Part shown: positions 63,523 through 64,000 of the stretch, in pieces
Position numbering within the stretch: the stretch's first letter is position 1
Layout: the number at the start of each line of letters is the position of its first letter
Assembly (NCBI RefSeq): GCF_000012825.1
Contig: NC_009614.1
Coordinates: 1,860,001 to 1,924,000 of the forward strand
Direction: 5' to 3'
DNA length: 64,000 nucleotides
DNA from: Phocaeicola vulgatus ATCC 8482
Lineage (GTDB): Bacteria > Bacteroidota > Bacteroidia > Bacteroidales > Bacteroidaceae
Made by a program: the position numbers and the translations under genes
Notes under the pieces: model-generated
Databases searched by the model: none
What the model saw: the letters and a program-made list of their open reading frames with translations, nothing else
What the model was told of the DNA's origin: nothing

Positions 63523-64000
63523 TCATTTATTTTGCAAAGTGCCTGAAAGGTGGAGACATTGCCAAACTTTGTGCTCCACTTTTCTTCCCATAGTCCTCCT
63601 GTATAATGCACATGACCGGAAAGATGATATTTTGGTTGGCGTTCTAAAATTATTTGTTTCAATATTTCGCTACCCGTATCTTCATCCAATATGCCTTTCG
63701 GGGGAATGTGGGTAATCAAAAAATCCGTTTTATAAGACAATCCATATTCTTCTCCCAACCATTGCATTTGCTGAATCATCCTACAGGAAATAGCGTAGAA
63801 GGTAATGCCGTCATATTCTATGCCGCAATCTTCAAGCAAAGTTACATTTGCAGGTATCAACCGGCGGGCTTCTTCCAGACAAAGGTCATATGAGAATCTT
63901 TCCCTTTGGATTTCAATTTCAGGATAATCTTCACGAGATTTTCTGCGCTTTTTGTAGAACACGTTCATTTCCAATACAAATAATGCTTCTATAATTGATA
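63519..64000 (-). CDS. Metallophosphoesterase, N-terminus outside window
   Basis: The visible 160 residues are the C-terminal part of a calcineurin-like phosphoesterase: LITHIPPKGILDEDTGSE and the metal-ligand GHVH in YHLSGHVHYTGG. The frame stays open upstream of the first ATG (63968) to the window edge (SIIEALFVLE), so the N-terminal metal motifs (DxH, GD, GNH) should lie beyond. Substrate unknown. Confidence 0.85.
   Translation of the reverse strand, partial: SIIEALFVLEMNVFYKKRRKSREDYPEIEIQRERFSYDLCLEEARRLIPANVTLLEDCGIEYDGITFYAISCRMIQQMQWLGEEYGLSYKTDFLITHIPPKGILDEDTGSEILKQIILERQPKYHLSGHVHYTGGLWEEKWSTKFGNVSTFQALCKIND

Overview
The window comes from a Bacteroidales chromosome, most likely Bacteroides or Phocaeicola (P. 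vulgatus/dorei type). This rests on several things seen in the sequence: many promoters of the Bacteroidetes form TTTG-N17..21-TAnnTTTG, Bacteroidales-specific families (DUF4292 lipoprotein, glycine-lipid acyltransferases, TGS-fused nucleoside kinase, long IspG, RRM/glycine-rich RNA-binding protein) and NBU-like mobilisation genes. The species is inference. No CRISPR array, rRNA or classical riboswitch was seen.

Layout. 1-4.2 kb: gyrB (3' end outside the window), rpsT with tRNA-Glu upstream of it, and recO, followed by a gene-free stretch with nested inverted repeats. 4.2-20.4 kb: the complete division and cell wall (dcw) cluster on the minus strand, in transcription order mraZ-rsmH-ftsL-like-ftsI-murE-mraY-murD-ftsW-murG-murC-ftsQ-ftsA-ftsZ-yqeY. 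Gene junctions are tight or overlapping; a canonical MraZ operator lies upstream and a strong hairpin terminator downstream. 20.6-28.7 kb: glycine-lipid acyltransferase pair, dgt and dut (divergent), then TPR lipoprotein, DUF4292 lipoprotein and an EnvC-like degenerate LytM protein. 29-36 kb: an RRM RNA-binding protein, then a minus-strand run rpoN-PAP2-gcvH-purE-ispG-glutaminase, and a decayed aminopeptidase P gene. 36.5-42 kb: a HypD-type glycyl radical enzyme with its radical SAM activase, its promoter overlapping a 12-bp inverted repeat, and a nucleoside kinase. 42-50.4 kb: Na/Pi cotransporter, an internally deleted copy of it, an insertion sequence with 6-bp target duplication, two FKBP isomerases, a sirtuin, rubredoxin and a second (IS1182-like) insertion sequence. 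50.4-56.5 kb: pnp, a thioredoxin-fold lipoprotein without CxxC, greA with a terminator in its leader, a HIT protein, mannose-1-phosphate guanylyltransferase and tRNA-Leu(CAA).

56.5-62.7 kb is an accessory island just downstream of tRNA-Leu. It holds an Abi-type HEPN gene divergent from a lipoprotein gene across a palindromic double promoter, a tiny Cys/His lipoprotein, a MobV-type relaxase, an oriT-like hairpin region, a Toprim primase, and then a graveyard: a second broken copy of the Abi gene, a small HTH-like ORF and a frameshifted transposase. No integrase is visible, so the island looks like an immobilised or decaying mobilisable element. The window ends with an unrecognised 263-aa protein and the C-terminal part of a metallophosphoesterase.

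The most interesting points are the attenuator-like greA leader (reminiscent of E. coli GraL), the inverted repeat overlapping the hypD promoter, the symmetric Abi/lipoprotein promoter, the duplicated Abi gene flanking the mobilisation module, and the 59-aa Cys/His lipoprotein.
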